Positions 61,407 through 64,000 of a stretch of DNA of 64,000 nucleotides are shown in pieces. The position numbers were made by a program, and so were the translations under genes. Location of the stretch: assembly GCA_913776195.1 (NCBI GenBank), contig CAJYMH010000031.1, positions 1 through 64,000 of the forward strand, read 5' to 3'. Below the pieces are notes generated by a model. That model ran no database searches. It was not told where the DNA came from and was given only the letters and a program-made list of their open reading frames with translations. This stretch comes from an uncultured Caulobacter sp. (GTDB lineage: Bacteria > Pseudomonadota > Alphaproteobacteria > Caulobacterales > Caulobacteraceae). Within the stretch, counting starts at the first letter, position 1. Each line of letters starts with the position of its first letter.

Positions 61407-61990
61407 GCGGGGGGCGGCTGATCCACGTCGAACAGCACGCCCTCGTCCTCGGTGGGGATCAGCGCGAGACGTTCGCCCAGGCCGTCCAGGATGGCGCGCG
61501 CGCCCTGGTCGCCGCTGAGGCCGCGCAGGGCCTCGAACAGCTCGGCGGAAATCAGGGCGGGATGACCGCGCCGGCCATTGACGACCGGGGCCGCAGCCGC
61601 CGCGCCTTGATCCAGGGCGTCGGCCAGGGCGTCCAGAAGGTCATGGGGGATGCGCGGCATGTCGCCGAGGAAGATGAACGCGCCGCGGCAGTCGTCGACG
61701 GCCTTCAGCCCTGCGCGCAAGGAAGCCGAAAGACCCTGCGCGTGATCCGCCGCGTAGACCAGGTTCAGTCGGCGGGATTCACCCCAGCGGCGGGCGAAGG
61801 CCAGGGCGGCCTCCTCCACGCGGTCGTCGGCTCCCAGCACGACGGTGACGCAGCGCGCCGGCGCGGCGAAGGCGGCAGCCAGGGCGCCTTCGATCAGGGG
61901 CGCGCCCCCGAAATCGGAAACCAGCTTTCCACCGCCGAACCGGCTGCCGGATCCGGCAGCCAGCACGATCGCTTCAAAACCCCTGCGCAT
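61403..61990 (-). CDS. MocA/MobA-like nucleotidyltransferase
   Basis: AIVLAAGSGSRFGGGKLVSDFGGAPLIEGAL…FLGDMPRIPHDLLDAL…GRRGHPALIS. Confidence 0.88.
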   Translation of the reverse strand: MRRGFEAIVLAAGSGSRFGGGKLVSDFGGAPLIEGALAAAFAAPARCVTVVLGADDRVEEAALAFARRWGESRRLNLVYAADHAQGLSASLRAGLKAVDDCRGAFIFLGDMPRIPHDLLDALADALDQGAAAAAPVVNGRRGHPALISAELFEALRGLSGDQGARAILDGLGERLALIPTEDEGVLFDVDQPPPA

Positions 61991-62044
61991 GTCCGCGCCC
62001 CTGTAACCTTGGCTCCAGACAGCCTATGTTGACCGACTGCAGCC

Positions 62045-63088
62045 ATGACGCCTTTCGACGCCACGCCCTCACTGATCCGCCAGCCCAGCCCCGATCGGGG
62101 ACTGGTGGACGGATTCGGTCGCCGGGTGACCTATCTTCGGGTCTCGGTGACCGACCGATGCGACCTGCGTTGCGCCTATTGCATGGCGGAACATATGACG
62201 TTCCTGCCCAAGAACGAAGTTCTCGGCCTCGATGAACTGGATAGGGTGACCTCCGCCTTTATCGCCCTGGGGGTGCGCAAGGTGCGGCTGACCGGCGGCG
62301 AACCGCTGGTGCGCAAGGGCTTGATGGATCTTGTCGCCGGCCTGTCGCGGCATATTCGCTCAAGAGCGCTGGACGAGCTGACCCTGACCACCAACGGCAC
62401 GCAGCTTGCGCGCCATGCTGATGATCTGGCCCGGCATGGCGTGCGGCGGATCAATGTCTCCCTAGACACCCTTGATCCCACGCGCTTCCGGCGCCTAACC
62501 CGCGGCGGCGACCTGGCTCAGGTGCTTGCCGGCCTCGACGCCGCGAAGGCGGCCGGGCTCAAGATCAAGATCAACGCCGTGGCCCTGGCCGAGGACAACG
62601 CCGCCGAACTGCCTGCGCTGATCGGCTGGGCGCATGGTCAGGGCTTCGATATGACCCTGATCGAGACCATGCCCATGGGCGAGGTGGAGGCTGACCGCAC
62701 CGATCAGTTCCTGTCTTTGGCCGATGTCCGCGCTCAGCTTTCCGCCTTCTGGACGCTGGAGGACCTGCCCCTCAACACCGGCGGACCGGCCCGCTACGTT
62801 CGGGTGGCGGAGACCGGGGGGCGGCTGGGCTTCATCACGCCGATGACGCATAACTTCTGCGAGGCCTGCAATCGCGTGCGCCTGACCTGCACCGGCGTGC
62901 TTCACACCTGCCTAGGGCGCGATGACGCCGCCGACCTGCGAGCTGTCGTGCGCGGCGGGGGTGATGATCGGGCGCTGACGGCGGCGATCCGCTCGGCGGT
63001 GGCCGGCAAGCCGCTGGGGCATGATTTCCGCATCGATCGCGGCGCGGCTCCGGCCGTGGCGCGGCACATGTCAATGACAGGCGGCTGA
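62045..63088 (+). CDS. moaA: GTP 3',8-cyclase MoaA
   Basis: [33 protein letters not shown]-terminal [20 protein letters not shown]. Confidence 0.96.
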   Translation: MTPFDATPSLIRQPSPDRGLVDGFGRRVTYLRVSVTDRCDLRCAYCMAEHMTFLPKNEVLGLDELDRVTSAFIALGVRKVRLTGGEPLVRKGLMDLVAGLSRHIRSRALDELTLTTNGTQLARHADDLARHGVRRINVSLDTLDPTRFRRLTRGGDLAQVLAGLDAAKAAGLKIKINAVALAEDNAAELPALIGWAHGQGFDMTLIETMPMGEVEADRTDQFLSLADVRAQLSAFWTLEDLPLNTGGPARYVRVAETGGRLGFITPMTHNFCEACNRVRLTCTGVLHTCLGRDDAADLRAVVRGGGDDRALTAAIRSAVAGKPLGHDFRIDRGAAPAVARHMSMTGG

Positions 63089-63330
63089 TGCGGGTTCTGC
63101 TGTTCGGACGACTCGGCGATGTGGCCGGCTGGCGCGAGCGCGTGCTGGCGACGCCGCCGGTTGACCTGTCGGCTCTGCGCGACAGCCTGGCCGGTGATGA
63201 CCCCGCCCTGGGCGAAGCCCTGACTGGCCCTGGCGTGCAGGTCGCCGTCGATCAGGAGCTGACGCGAGGCGAGCGGATGCTTGCCGGCGTCGCCGAGGTC
63301 GCGTTCCTGCCCCCCATGAGCGGCGGATGA
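63088..63330 (+). CDS. moaD: molybdopterin synthase small subunit MoaD
   Basis: [17 protein letters not shown]…EVAFLPPMSGG (C-terminal GG). Confidence 0.93.
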   Translation: MRVLLFGRLGDVAGWRERVLATPPVDLSALRDSLAGDDPALGEALTGPGVQVAVDQELTRGERMLAGVAEVAFLPPMSGG

Positions 63331-63770
63331 TCCGGCTGCAAACCGAACCCCTGGACGTAGGCGCCCTGACGGCCGCGTTCTGCGCGGGGCGCAGCGAAAC
63401 GGGCGCAGTAGCCACCTTCATCGGCCTGGCTCGCGCCGAGGGCGGGGCGACAAAGGTTCTGGAGCTGGAGGCCTATTCGGGCTTCACCGAGAAGCGGATC
63501 GCCGAGATGGTCGAGGAGGCGCGGACTCGCTTTGGTCTGCATGACGTCAGCGTCGTCCATCGTATCGGTCCTGTGGCTCCGGGCGAGGCGGTGGTGTTCG
63601 TGGCGACCGCGGCGGCCCATCGGCGCGAGGCGCTGGAGGCCTGCGATCATCTCATGGACTATCTCAAAAGCCGCGCGCCCTTCTGGAAGAAGGAGCACGG
63701 TCCGGACGGCGAGCGCTGGATCGAGCCCACAGGCAAGGATCTGGCTGACGCCAAGCGCTGGGACCAGTAG
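63327..63770 (+). CDS. moaE: molybdopterin synthase catalytic subunit MoaE
   Basis: GAVATFIGLARAEGG…LELEAYSGFTEKRIAEMVEEAR…VHRIGPVAPGEAVVFVATAAAHRREALEAC; ATGA overlap with moaD. Confidence 0.95.
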   Translation: MIRLQTEPLDVGALTAAFCAGRSETGAVATFIGLARAEGGATKVLELEAYSGFTEKRIAEMVEEARTRFGLHDVSVVHRIGPVAPGEAVVFVATAAAHRREALEACDHLMDYLKSRAPFWKKEHGPDGERWIEPTGKDLADAKRWDQ

Positions 63771-63780
63771 GACGAAACCA

Positions 63781-64000
63781 TGAGCACCCTTATTCCAGGC
63801 GGCCGCATCGTCGAAGATTTGCCCTTCACCCCCGTCCGGGTGGCGGTCTTGACCGTGTCGGACACCCGCGACGAAGAAAGCGACACCTCCGGCGCCCTGC
63901 TGGCGTCGCGGATCGAGGGGGCGGGCCACATCCTGGCCGGCAAGACCCTGGTCCCAGACGACGTGCTCGCGATCCGCACGGTGGTGAAGGCGTGGATCGC
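63781..64000 (+). CDS. moaB: molybdenum cofactor biosynthesis protein MoaB (partial, runs off window)
   Basis: ATG at 63781: MSTLIPGGRIVEDLPFTPVRVAVLTVSDTRDEESDTSGALLASRIEGAGH…. Confidence 0.88.

Overview
This is a high-GC alphaproteobacterial chromosomal window, most like Caulobacter and relatives judging by protein content and gene order. Most of it is well-packed housekeeping sequence. The left end has the translation/RNA cluster rimP-nusA-ylxR-infB, a block of about 4.8 kb of unrelated genes, then rbfA-truB-rpsO-pnp. Next comes a Fur-box-associated TonB receptor / PiuC iron module, a second TonB receptor, SDR/quinone oxidoreductase and isoaspartyl peptidase genes, rlmN, an AmpG-like MFS gene and a ShkA-like soluble hybrid histidine kinase. 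The middle has gshB, SirB1, a wrecked yraN, rsmI, hemW, rdgB and GST, then a DUF2975 / small HTH / CPBP-protease neighbourhood, pyrF, kup, argG, LysE and SDR genes. The right end is molybdenum-related: orphan modB, a CysG-like protein, an IorAB-type molybdo-hydroxylase, MocA-like and moaA-moaD-moaE-moaB. I found no phage, IS element, CRISPR array, rRNA or confident tRNA. I found no complete, clearly new multi-gene system. The best leads are: a yraN remnant that lost its nuclease core; an unannotated 38-aa membrane-peptide ORF behind a two-hairpin leader next to DUF2975/HTH/CPBP genes; a small orphan protein made of 17-aa GDL repeats; terminator-like hairpins at key points of the nusA operon; a TonB-stalk-like protein divergent from a Fur-boxed receptor; a CysG with a truncated methyltransferase domain; and repeated CTAG stop overlaps at convergent gene ends. 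All product calls come from reading the translations by eye; no database search was run.
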